Assembly: GCA_038329675.1 (NCBI GenBank)
Contig: JBBQNE010000019.1
Location: 1 to 34,078, forward strand
Length of the DNA stretch: 34,078 nucleotides
DNA from: JANXVY01 sp038329675
GTDB taxonomy: Bacteria > Pseudomonadota > Alphaproteobacteria > Rhizobiales > Hyphomicrobiaceae
Direction of reading: 5' to 3'
Made by a program: the position numbers and the translations under genes. Of this stretch, positions 16,420 to 24,296 are shown in pieces. The notes under the pieces are model-generated. The model was not told the DNA's origin. It did no database searches and saw only the letters and a program-made list of their open reading frames with translations. Each line of letters starts with the position of its first letter. Positions within the stretch are counted from its first letter, which is position 1.

Positions 16420-17370
16420 ATGGTCACGGATAATCCCGATCGCCTTCGCTATGCCGACGTGACGCCGCGCTCGGTCTACCTATCCCGGCGGGAATTGATG
16501 ATTAGCGGTGCATCTGGGCTCGCCGCGGCGGTCGCAATGCCGGGACGTGCGGGCGCTGCTGGTCTGTCGGCGGCCGCCAGTTCGTTTTCCACAAGTGAGC
16601 CACAGACACGCAAGCAGGACGCCACGACATACAACAATTTCTACGAGTTCGGCACAGACAAGGCCGATCCATCGCGGAACTCAGGCAGTTTCAAACCAAC
16701 ACCGTGGACGCTGGAGATCGGCGGGCTCGTTGCCAAACCCGTCACGCTGTCGCTTGACGACGTCATGAAGGCTGCAGCCCTCGAGGAGCGGATTTACCGG
16801 CTACGGTGTGTCGAGGCTTGGTCGATGGTGATCCCGTGGATCGGCATCCCGCTCTCGGCCCTACTTGCCAAGGTCGAGCCACTCGGCAGCGCGAAGTATG
16901 TCGCGCTCGAAACGATTGTGCGACCATCCGAGATGCCCGGGCAGAAGGGGCTTTTCCAGCCCCTGCCGTGGCCCTACGTCGAAGGGCTGCGCATCGATGA
17001 AGCGCGACATCCGCTGACGATCATGGCGCTTGGCATGTACGGCGAAGTGTTGCCCAACCAGAATGGCGCGCCGATGCGGCTGGTCGTGCCTTGGAAATAC
17101 GGCTTCAAAAGCATAAAGTCGATTGTCAAAATCAGCTTTACCGAGATGCCACCGCCGACATCCTGGAATATCTCAGCGCCGCGCGAGTACGGTTTTTATT
17201 CAAACGTCAATCCAGAGATCGACCATCCGCGCTGGAGTCAGGCGACAGAGCGGCGCATTGGCGAGGGTAGCGGGCTGACGGCCAAGCGGCGGCCGACGCT
17301 GATGTTCAACGGCTATGCGGAGCAAGTCGCAAGCCTCTATTCGGGGATGGACCTCAAGGCGAACTACTGA
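16420..17370 (+). CDS. msrP: Protein-methionine-sulfoxide reductase, molybdopterin subunit
   Basis: MsrP (formerly YedY) repairs oxidised methionines in periplasmic proteins using a molybdenum-molybdopterin centre. The N-terminus carries a twin-arginine signal (SRRELM at Arg23-Arg24, then a Gly/Ala core ending near AGA), so it is exported folded. The Mo-ligand cysteine is Cys130 in RLRCVEAWSMVIPW. The C-terminal half has GAPMRLVVPWKYGFKSIKSIV and WNISAPREYGFYSNVNPE, both typical. Length (316) is normal. The ATG at 16420 has TGGAG at 16407-16411. It lies 2 bp before msrQ. Confidence 0.95.
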   Translation: MVTDNPDRLRYADVTPRSVYLSRRELMISGASGLAAAVAMPGRAGAAGLSAAASSFSTSEPQTRKQDATTYNNFYEFGTDKADPSRNSGSFKPTPWTLEIGGLVAKPVTLSLDDVMKAAALEERIYRLRCVEAWSMVIPWIGIPLSALLAKVEPLGSAKYVALETIVRPSEMPGQKGLFQPLPWPYVEGLRIDEARHPLTIMALGMYGEVLPNQNGAPMRLVVPWKYGFKSIKSIVKISFTEMPPPTSWNISAPREYGFYSNVNPEIDHPRWSQATERRIGEGSGLTAKRRPTLMFNGYAEQVASLYSGMDLKANY

Positions 17371-17372
17371 CC

Positions 17373-18056
17373 ATGGCACGAAGCACTTCAAACAGCACAG
17401 CGACCAGCGCATCGGGCCTTGTGGCCGCACTCTATCGACCGCTGCCATCGCATGTGCGTCCGGTGGTGAAGGCGCTCGTCTACGGTCTCGGCGTCGTACC
17501 GGGGTTCTACGCGCTATATCTTGGGCTCACCGATCAGCTCGGCGCGGACCCGGTTAAGACGCTGGAGCGGATACTTGGGCTGTGGTCGCTTCGTTTCCTC
17601 GTGATCGGCTTAGCAATAACGCCACTGCGCCGCTTTGGTGGCCCCAACCTGGTGCGCTACCGGCGCGCGATCGGGCTACTCGCGTTTTTCTATGCGGTTG
17701 CCCACGTGACCGTTTATGTTTGGTTGGATCAGGCACTGATGTTTGAGCCAATCGTCAAAGACATTATCAAGCGGCCGTTTATAACCGTTGGTATGCTCGC
17801 GTTCCTCATCTTGGTTCCGCTGGCGATTACGTCGAACAACGCCATGATCAAGCGGGTTGGCGGGGCCGTTTGGCAGAAATTGCATAAGTTGGTTTATGTC
17901 GCGTGTGCGGCAGCCGCGCTCCATTTTACGATGCTGATCAAATCGTGGTCGTTCGAGCCGGCGCTGTATGCGGCTCTTGTGGTGGCGCTGCTCGGATGGC
18001 GGGCGGTTGATGCGTTCAATAAGAGGCGGGCGCGCGGAGCTAGCTCAACTTTCTGA
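17373..18056 (+). CDS. msrQ: Heme b membrane subunit of the MsrPQ system
   Basis: MsrQ (formerly YedZ) passes electrons from the quinone pool or a flavin reductase to MsrP. The 227-residue protein has about six hydrophobic segments and belongs to the ferric reductase-like transmembrane family. Candidate heme ligands are the histidines in AVAHVTVYVW, KLHKLVYV and AALHFTML. The 2-bp gap from the msrP stop indicates one transcript and probable translational coupling. The stop faces yebC 35 bp away, with only a weak 5-bp hairpin between them. Confidence 0.94.
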   Translation: MARSTSNSTATSASGLVAALYRPLPSHVRPVVKALVYGLGVVPGFYALYLGLTDQLGADPVKTLERILGLWSLRFLVIGLAITPLRRFGGPNLVRYRRAIGLLAFFYAVAHVTVYVWLDQALMFEPIVKDIIKRPFITVGMLAFLILVPLAITSNNAMIKRVGGAVWQKLHKLVYVACAAAALHFTMLIKSWSFEPALYAALVVALLGWRAVDAFNKRRARGASSTF

Positions 18057-18091
18057 CTGCCATGCTTATTGGCCGAACGGGGTAGCGTGGA

Positions 18092-18841
18092 TCACGCAGC
18101 GGTGAGACGCTTCAAGACGTCGTCGGAAATTTCGAAGTTTGCGAAGACGGTTTGGACGTCATCATCATCTTCCAATTGCGCAATGAGCTTCAGGACAGGC
18201 TCGAGTACGTCTTCGTCAACGGGTGCGGAGACGACCGGCTTCCAAACGGCTTTGACGCTGACCGCGTCACCAAGCGTAGCTTCGAGCGCGCCAGCAACCG
18301 TGCCTAGGCCGTCAAAAGCGCATACGATGATGTGGCCGCTGGCATCTGACACTACGTCGTCAGCGCCAGCATCGATCGCAGCTTCCATGACGGCGTCAGG
18401 CGACCCGGCCTCAGATTTGTAACTGATCTCGCCAGCATGGGCGAACATGTGGGCGACCGATCCCGTGGAGCCGAGGTTGCCGCCATGCTTGGCGAAAGCG
18501 GCGCGGACAACGGGGGCGGTGCGGTTGACGTTGTCGGTCAGTGCCTCGACGATGACGGCAACACCACCTGGACCATAGCCTTCGTAGCGGACGGCCTTGA
18601 AGGCGTCGGTGTCGGCACTCGTTGCCTTTTTTATGGCGCGCTCGATGTTGTCTTTGGGCATGTTTTCAGCGCGCGCATCCTTGAGCGCAAGGCGCAGGCG
18701 CGGGTTCATGGCAGGGTCGGGCCCGCCGAGTTTGGCTGCGACCAAAATTTCGCGTCCGATCTTGGTGAACACCTTGGCGCGGACCGCATCTTTGCGACCC
18801 TTTTTGTGCATGATGTTTTTAAAAGCACTATGGCCGGCCAT
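18092..18841 (-). CDS. yebC: YebC/PmpR family protein
   Basis: The N-terminus MAGHSAFKNIMHKKGRKDA and the segment RLRLALKDARAENMPKDNIERAI identify the YebC (DUF28) family at its standard length (249). Members have been described as transcriptional regulators and, more recently, as ribosome-associated factors that ease translation of difficult motifs; the sequence does not separate these roles. The acidic C-terminus (QLEDDDDVQTVFANFEISDD) is usual. The neighbours give no functional hint, and the ruvCAB genes that often adjoin it are absent. Confidence 0.95.
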   Translation of the reverse strand: MAGHSAFKNIMHKKGRKDAVRAKVFTKIGREILVAAKLGGPDPAMNPRLRLALKDARAENMPKDNIERAIKKATSADTDAFKAVRYEGYGPGGVAVIVEALTDNVNRTAPVVRAAFAKHGGNLGSTGSVAHMFAHAGEISYKSEAGSPDAVMEAAIDAGADDVVSDASGHIIVCAFDGLGTVAGALEATLGDAVSVKAVWKPVVSAPVDEDVLEPVLKLIAQLEDDDDVQTVFANFEISDDVLKRLTAA

Positions 18842-18896
18842 GGCTTGGTTCTTCTCGCGGCGGTTGCGGGTTGTTGCGCGCGTTGTGGCAAGGTGT

Positions 18897-18941
18897 GGGG
18901 GCTGGGGTCAAGTGGGGCCGATATCAAGGGGTCGATGGGGG
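18897..18941 (+). other. Cluster of five G-runs (possible G-quadruplex)
   Basis: Runs of 5, 4, 4, 4 and 5 guanines begin at 18897, 18904, 18914, 18928 and 18937, with loops of 2, 6, 10 and 5 nt. The cluster lies 55-100 bp upstream of the yebC start, on the strand opposite to its transcript. It satisfies a relaxed quadruplex pattern. There is no functional evidence. Confidence 0.4.
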
Positions 18942-19053
18942 TCAACGTCCGTTGCCAAACAATTGGGGCCGAGGGTCTACCAGCCAGTGGGTCCAGGGGC
19001 ACCGTTTGACGCGGCGCTAACCGTCTCCTGCGATGTGTGTAGGAGATTGTCTC

Positions 19054-19395
19054 ATGACCATCGTCCACAAGCAGGTTTTCATCACGGCCGAGCAAAACCG
19101 GCGCCTCAAGGCTCAGGCCCGGGCGACGGGGCTGGCCAAGGCTCAATTGATCCGTAGGGCGCTCGACCAAGAACTCGGTTTGACGGTCGCAGCAGAGAAT
19201 TGGAAGGAACGGCTCAACTTGGTTTTGGACGAATTTAAGGAGGGGGAGTTCGAAGCGTTTGCCCAACGCGTCGTTGATGCCAAGCAGATGCAGCGCGAGC
19301 TTTGGGCGAAGCGCGTATTGGAGACGCGACGAAACTCGGCAACGGTTGATGGCGTGGTCGCTCGACACCTGCGTCTTAATAGATTTATCGCGTAG
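19054..19395 (+). CDS. VapB-like antitoxin (putative), C-terminus probably altered
   Basis: The ATG at 19054 has an ideal ribosome site (AGGAG at 19041-19045, 8-nt spacing). The N-terminus (KQVFITAEQNRRLKAQARATGLAKAQLIRRALDQEL) has the strand-helix-helix pattern of ribbon-helix-helix antitoxins. The next ~40 residues (WKERLNLVLDEFKEGEFEAF) would be the toxin-binding part. The frame runs 47 bp into the toxin remnant, whereas such pairs usually overlap by about 4 bp. A TGATG stop/start overlap does exist at 19347-19351, but its TGA is one frame off, suggesting a small indel near the 3' end. The predicted tail VVARHLRLNRFIA would then be aberrant. Confidence 0.65.
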   Translation: MTIVHKQVFITAEQNRRLKAQARATGLAKAQLIRRALDQELGLTVAAENWKERLNLVLDEFKEGEFEAFAQRVVDAKQMQRELWAKRVLETRRNSATVDGVVARHLRLNRFIA

Positions 19396-19683
19396 GTCCG
19401 CTAGCGCATTGCGGGCGTCAGCGTCGCAGAACTTTTTGCGGGCACACGAACACAGGCCGAAGAGTTGATGATCGAGCCGCTGTTGGCCGTATTTCGAAAA
19501 ACCGACACGAATGACGTGGGTTGGCGCCTTTGGGGGAAAAATATGCGGCACTACGGGGCTAGCGACGGTGTGCAACTCGCCGACGCCATTATTGCGGCAA
19601 CAGCTGAGGTTCACGTTCTCAAGTTGGTGACGTTAAACGTCAAACTTATCCCGATGTTTCAGCGGTTGAAACGGGCGTATTAG
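19349..19683 (+). pseudogene. VapC-like PIN-domain toxin remnant, deleted and frameshifted
   Basis: A start at 19349 reads MAWSLDTCVLIDLSRR, the N-terminal PIN motif with the first acidic residue, then runs into unrelated sequence and stops at 19466. A different frame, recognisable from 19417, reads VSVAELFAGTRTQAEELM and later GVQLADAIIAATA and LVTLNVKLIPMF. That is the rest of a VapC-type PIN RNase including the third acidic motif. An intact homologue would have about 25 more residues between the two parts. An internal deletion plus frameshift is the simplest explanation, so no active toxin is expected. It follows the antitoxin gene directly and ends 26 bp before the ribF stop. Confidence 0.75.
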
Positions 19684-19709
19684 GTCGCCAATTCCACCTC
19701 TGCTCGGCT

Positions 19710-20666
19710 CTAGACGCCAGCTAGCACCCGGCGCACTTGGGCGACGTCCTTGTCCATTTGCTCAACGAGCTCGGCCGCGCCGTCGAACTTCCGGTCGGGG
19801 CGGATGAAGCTGATCAACTCGACGGCGACCGTGCGGCCATACAAGTCGCCATCGAAATCGAGCACGAAGACTTCCAGCACAGGCATGCCATCGTCGAACG
19901 TTGGACGCGTGCCTAAGTAGGCAGCGCCGTCGTGCCACACGCCGCGTTGGCCATCGGCGTCGATTTCAAGCCGCACGGCAAAGATACCATGGGCGAGTGC
20001 GGTGCCCTTCGGCATCGGTATGTTGGCAGTCGGGTAACCCATGCCAGTGCCGCGTTTTGCGCCGCCGATGACCGGGCCGGTGACGCGCCACGGACGGCCA
20101 AGGATGGCGTTGGCGCCAGCGATGTCGCCCTCGGCAAGCTTGAGGCGAACAGCGGTGGACGAGAGGACGTCGCCGCGGTCGGCGACTGGCGCGATGATGT
20201 CGACCGTGAACCCGTGGTGACGACCAGCATCTGTCAGCATAGCGGGGCTCCCTTGGCGCTTGTGTCCAAAATAGAAATCGTAGCCGACGACGGCGCCAGC
20301 TATTCCAAGTTCGGCGACGAGGATGCGGGTGATGAAATCTTCAGCGCTCATGTGGCTGAGGGTGGCATCAAACGTCAGCACGCGGGCGAAATCGAGCGAC
20401 AGGTCACGGTCGAGAATGCGCAGCTTTTCGGTCAGCGGCGTCAATCGGAAATGCGTTTCATCGGGGACGAAATACTCGCGCGGATGCGGCTCGAACAGGA
20501 GTGCACCGCACGGATGCCCCCTAGCACCCATCGCAGGGCGAGCGCGCTCAAGAGCACGACCGATCAGAGCTTGGTGACCGCGATGAATGCCATCGAAGTT
20601 GCCAATCGCAACGGTGCCGCCACGCACCGTCGAGGGGATCGGCTCGCCATCGGTGATCACCAGCAT
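19710..20666 (-). CDS. ribF: Bifunctional riboflavin kinase/FAD synthetase
   Basis: RibF phosphorylates riboflavin to FMN and adenylates FMN to FAD. The N-terminal adenylyltransferase domain has GNFDGIHRGHQALI (His28, His31) and the segment SSTAVRLKLAEGDIAGAN. The C-terminal kinase domain starts GRPWRVTGPVIGGAKRGTGMGYPTANI. The start is placed at the ATG 20666 (318 residues), preceded by GAGG with suitable spacing. A GTG eight codons upstream is possible but has less support. No FMN riboswitch-like sequence is visible upstream. The MaoC gene ends 66 bp before it on the same strand, so cotranscription is likely. Confidence 0.94.
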   Translation of the reverse strand: MLVITDGEPIPSTVRGGTVAIGNFDGIHRGHQALIGRALERARPAMGARGHPCGALLFEPHPREYFVPDETHFRLTPLTEKLRILDRDLSLDFARVLTFDATLSHMSAEDFITRILVAELGIAGAVVGYDFYFGHKRQGSPAMLTDAGRHHGFTVDIIAPVADRGDVLSSTAVRLKLAEGDIAGANAILGRPWRVTGPVIGGAKRGTGMGYPTANIPMPKGTALAHGIFAVRLEIDADGQRGVWHDGAAYLGTRPTFDDGMPVLEVFVLDFDGDLYGRTVAVELISFIRPDRKFDGAAELVEQMDKDVAQVRRVLAGV

Positions 20667-20732
20667 TGGCAGCCTCGGGGTCTGGAGCACGGGCCGCGAA
20701 GGGGAGCGATCGCGATCACGGTTGACTTGCCA

Positions 20733-21167
20733 TCAGGCCGGCCTCGAGGGGACCATCAAGACGGCCTCACCCTCGACGACGGTTTTGCCAGCGACGGTGC
20801 AATGCGTCTCCAGCCGGACGCGCCGCTTTGGCAAGATCTCGACAACCCGGGCCGTGGCGACGACGGTATCGCCTGCCTTGACGGGCGCTTTGAAAGCTAT
20901 CGACTGCGAAACATAAATTGAGCCGGGGCCCGGTAGGTCCATGCCGACGACCGCGGAGATGTAGGCCGCCGCAAGCATGCCGTGGGCGATCGGCTGTTTG
21001 AAGATCGTCGTGGCAGCGTATGCCGCATCGAGATGCACTGGGTTTCGGTCGCCCGAAACATCGGCAAAGGCCGAGATGGTGTCTGCGGTAACAGTATTGG
21101 TTCGGCTGGCGGTTAGGCCAACGGTGAGGTCTTCAAAATACCAACCGCCCGCATGCTGTGCTGTCAT
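20733..21167 (-). CDS. MaoC-family (R)-specific enoyl-CoA hydratase
   Basis: The protein begins, at the preferred ATG (21167), with the MaoC-typical YFEDLTVG segment and has 144 residues. The hot-dog fold hydratase motif ADVSGDRNPVHLD supplies Asp40 and His45 as catalytic pair, spaced as in PhaJ. Such enzymes hydrate trans-2-enoyl-CoA to (R)-3-hydroxyacyl-CoA, linking beta-oxidation to polyhydroxyalkanoate synthesis or other pathways. No PHA genes are nearby, so the physiological role is open. The frame extends 24 codons further upstream without a better start. Confidence 0.88.
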   Translation of the reverse strand: MTAQHAGGWYFEDLTVGLTASRTNTVTADTISAFADVSGDRNPVHLDAAYAATTIFKQPIAHGMLAAAYISAVVGMDLPGPGSIYVSQSIAFKAPVKAGDTVVATARVVEILPKRRVRLETHCTVAGKTVVEGEAVLMVPSRPA

Positions 21168-21262
21168 GAACGATCCCGTGCTTCGATGGGGCCCTGTAAT
21201 GAGGCATCTCCCGCTGTCATACGCGACGGGATAGGCCATGTGCAGCGCGCCCTGTTGACGCC

Positions 21263-21334
21263 GGGGCCAGACGTGGGGCCAGACGTGGGGCCAGACGTGG
21301 GGCCAGACCTGGGGCCAGACCTGGGGCCAGTCGG
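21263..21334. repeat. 12-bp minisatellite, five full copies and one degenerate
   Basis: Units of GGGGCCAGACGT start at 21263, 21275 and 21287. Units of GGGGCCAGACCT start at 21299 and 21311, and a degenerate unit (GGGGCCAGTCGG) starts at 21323. All are contiguous. Units within each variant are identical, which indicates recent expansion. Read as codons they give GPDV/GPDL, but the frames have no coding support. Confidence 0.9.
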
Positions 21335-21367
21335 CAGGTAAGGCAGTCGGCAGTGGGCAGTCGGCAG
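21328..21367. repeat. Three copies of a 10-bp direct repeat
   Basis: CAGTCGGCAG occurs at 21328-21337, 21344-21353 and 21358-21367, directly abutting the 12-bp minisatellite. The irregular spacing (6 and 4 bp) argues against a coding origin. Confidence 0.75.
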
Positions 21368-21532
21368 CCTGATGTGCGCCTCGGCGGTCGAAACCGTGTT
21401 TTTTGGCAGTCGTTGCGGTCGTGTCACATTTGGGCTATGTCGCGCGTCACCCTTTCTTTTCGCCTGACGACCGGCCTCGGCTCCCCTGCCGTGGCCAAGG
21501 CGAGCCCCTTCATGCCCGAACGGAGCGTTCCA

Positions 21533-22399
21533 ATGAACAACCGCAAACCTCTGATGCCCAAGGCAACGGCTGTCTGGCTGGTCGAGAATACGGCGTTGTC
21601 GTTCCAGCAGGTCGCTGATTTTTGTGGGCTGCATCCGTTGGAGGTCAAGGGCATCGCCGATGGGGACGTGGCGGCCGGGATCAAGGGCCTCGACCCGATT
21701 GCAACGGGCCAACTGACACGCGAAGAAATCGACCGGGCGGTCAAGGACCCTGACCACGGCCTTGAGATTGCGACTTTGAAGGTGCCAGTTACGCCATCGT
21801 CGTCGCGCAAGGGCCCGCGCTATACCCCGGTCTCGCGCCGACAAGATCGACCTAACGCCGTGCTGTGGCTGATCCGGAACCATTCGGAATTGAAGGACAG
21901 CCAGATCATGCGGCTCGTTGGAACAACGAAGCCGACGATCCAACAAATCCGCGAGCGGTCGCATTGGAACTCGGCCAACCTGTCGCCGCAAGATCCCGTT
22001 GCACTTGCCCTGTGCAGCCAAATTGACCTCGACGCGGAAGTGATGAAGGCAGCCAAGCGGTCGGGCAAGACGGCCCAACCGGCGGCCGAAGCCGGTGGCA
22101 CGCTGCTGCCAGCCTCCGTGACGGCAGGTGCGCTGGGGTCGCCTAAGAGCTTGACCGGGGTTGCTTTGCCGGGCGCTAACCAGCCCGACGTTGAGGACGC
22201 GCCGTTGAGCGAGCGCGATGAAGAAAAGGCGATGATGGCGCGCCTGAAGGGGCTGGTTGCGGTCGTAGAGACCGACGACAGCGTCGAGCCCGATGAGGGG
22301 ACCGCAGATGATCCGCTTACGGACGGCGAAGACGAGGCTGACGAAAATGGCGACGCGGACGAGGCGTTTGGCCACGACGATGGGAAGCCACAACCGTGA
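21533..22399 (+). CDS. trcR: Cell-cycle transcriptional regulator TrcR (DUF1013)
   Basis: The N-terminal ~190 residues match the alphaproteobacterial DUF1013/TrcR family: PLMPKATAVWLVENTALSF, FCGLHPLEVKGIADG, IKGLDPIATGQLTREEI, RRQDRPNAVLWLIRNHSEL and MRLVGTTKPTIQQIRERSHW. Two helix-turn-helix-like segments are implied (~20-50 and ~115-150). The family is linked to transcription at cell-cycle-controlled promoters. The start at 21533 is favoured by GGAG at 21522-21525 and by family N-termini; the frame extends upstream into repeat DNA. The C-terminal ~65 residues are an acidic, Asp/Glu-rich tail. A 473-codon open frame on the opposite strand is a shadow. Confidence 0.9.
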   Translation: MNNRKPLMPKATAVWLVENTALSFQQVADFCGLHPLEVKGIADGDVAAGIKGLDPIATGQLTREEIDRAVKDPDHGLEIATLKVPVTPSSSRKGPRYTPVSRRQDRPNAVLWLIRNHSELKDSQIMRLVGTTKPTIQQIRERSHWNSANLSPQDPVALALCSQIDLDAEVMKAAKRSGKTAQPAAEAGGTLLPASVTAGALGSPKSLTGVALPGANQPDVEDAPLSERDEEKAMMARLKGLVAVVETDDSVEPDEGTADDPLTDGEDEADENGDADEAFGHDDGKPQP

Positions 22400-22585
22400 A
22401 CGGTCGGCATCGAGGCAAGGACTGTGGAGCATACCAGTAAGGTAACACGGTAGCGTCACGCGGGGATAAGTTTGCGCGCCGACGCCCGTGTTTCGGCAAG
22501 TTTCAAGCGGCGGGTAGGTTAACGGAAATCGGAAAGCGGGGATAAGGTCGCCGGGCGAGCATGATGCGTTGCGGGTTAGCAACAC

Positions 22586-22633
22586 CTGGGTCGCTGAGGG
22601 GGGGGCAAGCCCGGATTATCGAAGGCGACCCAG
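22586..22633. repeat. 9-bp perfect inverted repeat between trcR and gltL
   Basis: CTGGGTCGC (22586-22594) and GCGACCCAG (22625-22633) flank a 30-nt loop that includes a run of eight G. It lies in the 278-bp gap between the convergent trcR and gltL stops. No T-tract follows on either strand. A structured 3' region is possible; nothing else is visible in the gap. Confidence 0.5.
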
Positions 22634-22677
22634 TGCGGCCGTCGGGCCGGGCGGGCGCGTAAGAGACCAGCGGTCGG

Positions 22678-23412
22678 TTAGTGCTGGAGGATCTTCGACA
22701 GGAACTGCTGCGCCCGCTCTGAGCGCGGTTGGCCAAAGAACTCGGTCTGCTTTGCATCTTCCACGATCTCGCCACGATCCATGAAGATGACGCGGTCGGC
22801 GACTTTGCGAGCAAACCCCATTTCGTGGGTGACGACCATCATGGTCATGCCCTCTTTGGCCAGTGCGACCATCACGTCGAGGACTTCGTTGACCATTTCT
22901 GGGTCAAGCGCCGATGTCGGCTCGTCAAACAACATGCAGATCGGGTCCATGGCGAGGGCACGCGCGATCGCGACCCGTTGCTGTTGCCCACCAGAGAGTT
23001 GGCCTGGAAATTTTTCAGCCTGCGCGATCAGGCCGACGCGGTCGAGAAGGGCCTTACCCTTGATTTCAGCCTCAGACCGATTGCGATTGAGCACTTTTTC
23101 CTGTGCGAGGCACAGGTTGTCGAGGATCGACAGATGGGGGAACAATTCAAAGTTCTGGAACACCATGCCAACGCGCGATCGCAATTTTGGCAAATTGGTC
23201 CGGGCATCAGACAACGAGATGCCGTCGACGACGATATCGCCAGCCTGGAACGGCTCAAGTCCGTTGACGGTCTTGATCAGCGTCGACTTGCCCGATCCCG
23301 ACGGCCCGCACACAACAACGACATCACCTTTCTCCACGTTGGTCGTGCAGTTGGTAAGAACCTTGAATGCGCCGTAAGCCTTCGAGACATTCTTGATTTC
23401 GATCATCGGCAT
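22678..23412 (-). CDS. gltL: Glutamate/aspartate-type ABC importer, ATP-binding protein
   Basis: This is the ATPase of a polar amino-acid importer. Walker A is GPSGSGKST (residues 36-44), the signature is LSGGQQQRVAIARAL, Walker B is MLFDEPTSALDPEM and the H-loop is VVTHEMGFARKVADR. Length (244) is standard. It follows gltK by 26 bp and is the last gene of gltI-gltJ-gltK-gltL. Glutamate or aspartate specificity is inferred from the close resemblance of the whole set to E. coli GltIJKL; related importers take glutamine or general amino acids. Confidence 0.93.
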   Translation of the reverse strand: MPMIEIKNVSKAYGAFKVLTNCTTNVEKGDVVVVCGPSGSGKSTLIKTVNGLEPFQAGDIVVDGISLSDARTNLPKLRSRVGMVFQNFELFPHLSILDNLCLAQEKVLNRNRSEAEIKGKALLDRVGLIAQAEKFPGQLSGGQQQRVAIARALAMDPICMLFDEPTSALDPEMVNEVLDVMVALAKEGMTMMVVTHEMGFARKVADRVIFMDRGEIVEDAKQTEFFGQPRSERAQQFLSKILQH

Positions 23413-23438
23413 GGATGCGGACCTTGAACCAGCAGGCT

Positions 23439-24296
23439 TCAGCGGACGATCGCGACGCGGTCTTGTAGACGTTTGACCAGGAGCGATAGCGAGAACGAGA
23501 TCAGGAAGTAGATGACGGCTGCAAACAAATACATTTCGACCAACCGGCCATCGCGCTGGGCGATCTTGGAGGCAGCGCCAAGGAAGTCAGTGAGGGACAG
23601 CACGTAGACGAGCGATGTATCCTGAAACAGAATGATCGTTTGCGTGAGCAATACCGGCAGCATGTTGCGGAAGGCTTGCGGCAGCACGACCAATCCCATC
23701 ACCTGCCAATAGTTGAGCCCTAAGGCGTAACCCGCTGCGGCCTGCCCCTTCGGGATAGACTGGATGCCAGCGCGCATGATTTCGGCGAAGTAGGCAGCTT
23801 CAAACAGCGTGAACGTGATCAGCGCGGAATTGAATGCGCCGACCTGCATCGGCCGTTCCAGTCCCCATACCCAGCCACCAATGTAGGGCAACAGGAAGTA
23901 GAACCAGAAAATTACGAGAACGAGCGGCAGGGATCGGAACAGGGTCGTATAACCAGTCGCGAACCAGTCGAGGGCCTTGATGCCCGACAATCGCATCAGG
24001 GCGAGGATGGTGCCGAGGATAACACCTAGTACCGTCGCGTAGACGGTGAGCATTAACGTAAAGCGCAAGCCCTCTAGGAAAAGGTACTGCCACGACCGAT
24101 TGATGACATCGCCATCGAAGTTGGGGATCAGGAACGTCAGGATCGCGACGATCACACTGACGACCTGGCCGAGGAGTGTGAACAGCATCGGCCCAAGTAC
24201 GAGCGGGGCAACGACGATCGTCAGCAGCAAAAGGAAAATTGTCGTTGGTGCTGGCAAGTAGCGGCCGATTGTCGATAGAACGGAGCCCATGATCAT
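23439..24296 (-). CDS. gltK: Amino-acid ABC importer permease GltK, N-terminally extended
   Basis: The permease domain from about residue 66 (WQYLFLEGLRFTLMLTVYATVLG) resembles GltK, including FRSLPLVLVIFWFYFLLP, the EAA loop (EIMRAGIQSIPKGQAAAGYALGL) and ILFQDTSLVYVLSL. The first ~65 residues are extra relative to the ~224-residue E. coli protein and supply one or two more hydrophobic segments (TTIFLLLLTIVVAPLVLG, VVSVIVAILTFLIP). The start overlaps the gltJ stop as ATGA, supporting coupling and the long N-terminus. Confidence 0.9.
   Translation of the reverse strand: MIMGSVLSTIGRYLPAPTTIFLLLLTIVVAPLVLGPMLFTLLGQVVSVIVAILTFLIPNFDGDVINRSWQYLFLEGLRFTLMLTVYATVLGVILGTILALMRLSGIKALDWFATGYTTLFRSLPLVLVIFWFYFLLPYIGGWVWGLERPMQVGAFNSALITFTLFEAAYFAEIMRAGIQSIPKGQAAAGYALGLNYWQVMGLVVLPQAFRNMLPVLLTQTIILFQDTSLVYVLSLTDFLGAASKIAQRDGRLVEMYLFAAVIYFLISFSLSLLVKRLQDRVAIVR

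Larger units (their letters stand above)
21168..21532. other. 365-bp divergent spacer between the MaoC gene and trcR
   Basis: The spacer must hold both promoters. Its middle is occupied by the 12-bp minisatellite (21263-21334) and three copies of CAGTCGGCAG (to 21367). The remaining ~165 bp before trcR contain a T-run near 21398-21404 but no promoter I would assert. A GANTC methylation site, sometimes seen at cell-cycle promoters, was not noticed close to trcR. Confidence 0.5.

Noticed and set aside
16161..16427. 89-codon N-terminal extension of MsrB
   Set aside because: It crosses the 17-bp repeats, whose period breaks codon phase, overlaps the msrP start and lacks similarity to MsrB.
18706..19614. 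302-codon minus-strand frame spanning the yebC 5' end and the antitoxin
   Set aside because: It overlaps two better supported genes in other frames and has no domain or ribosome site.
20667..20732. FMN riboswitch ahead of ribF
   Set aside because: The 66-bp gap is too short for the conserved multi-stem RFN element and none of its conserved segments is seen.
21263..21334. CRISPR array
   Set aside because: Units are only 12 bp and contiguous, with no spacers and no cas genes. The 17-bp array at 16268-16352 fails for the same reasons.
21164..22585. 473-codon open frame on the minus strand opposite trcR
   Set aside because: It covers the trcR gene and the 12-bp repeats, has no ribosome site or recognisable domain, and is Arg/Leu-rich as expected of an antisense shadow in high-GC DNA.
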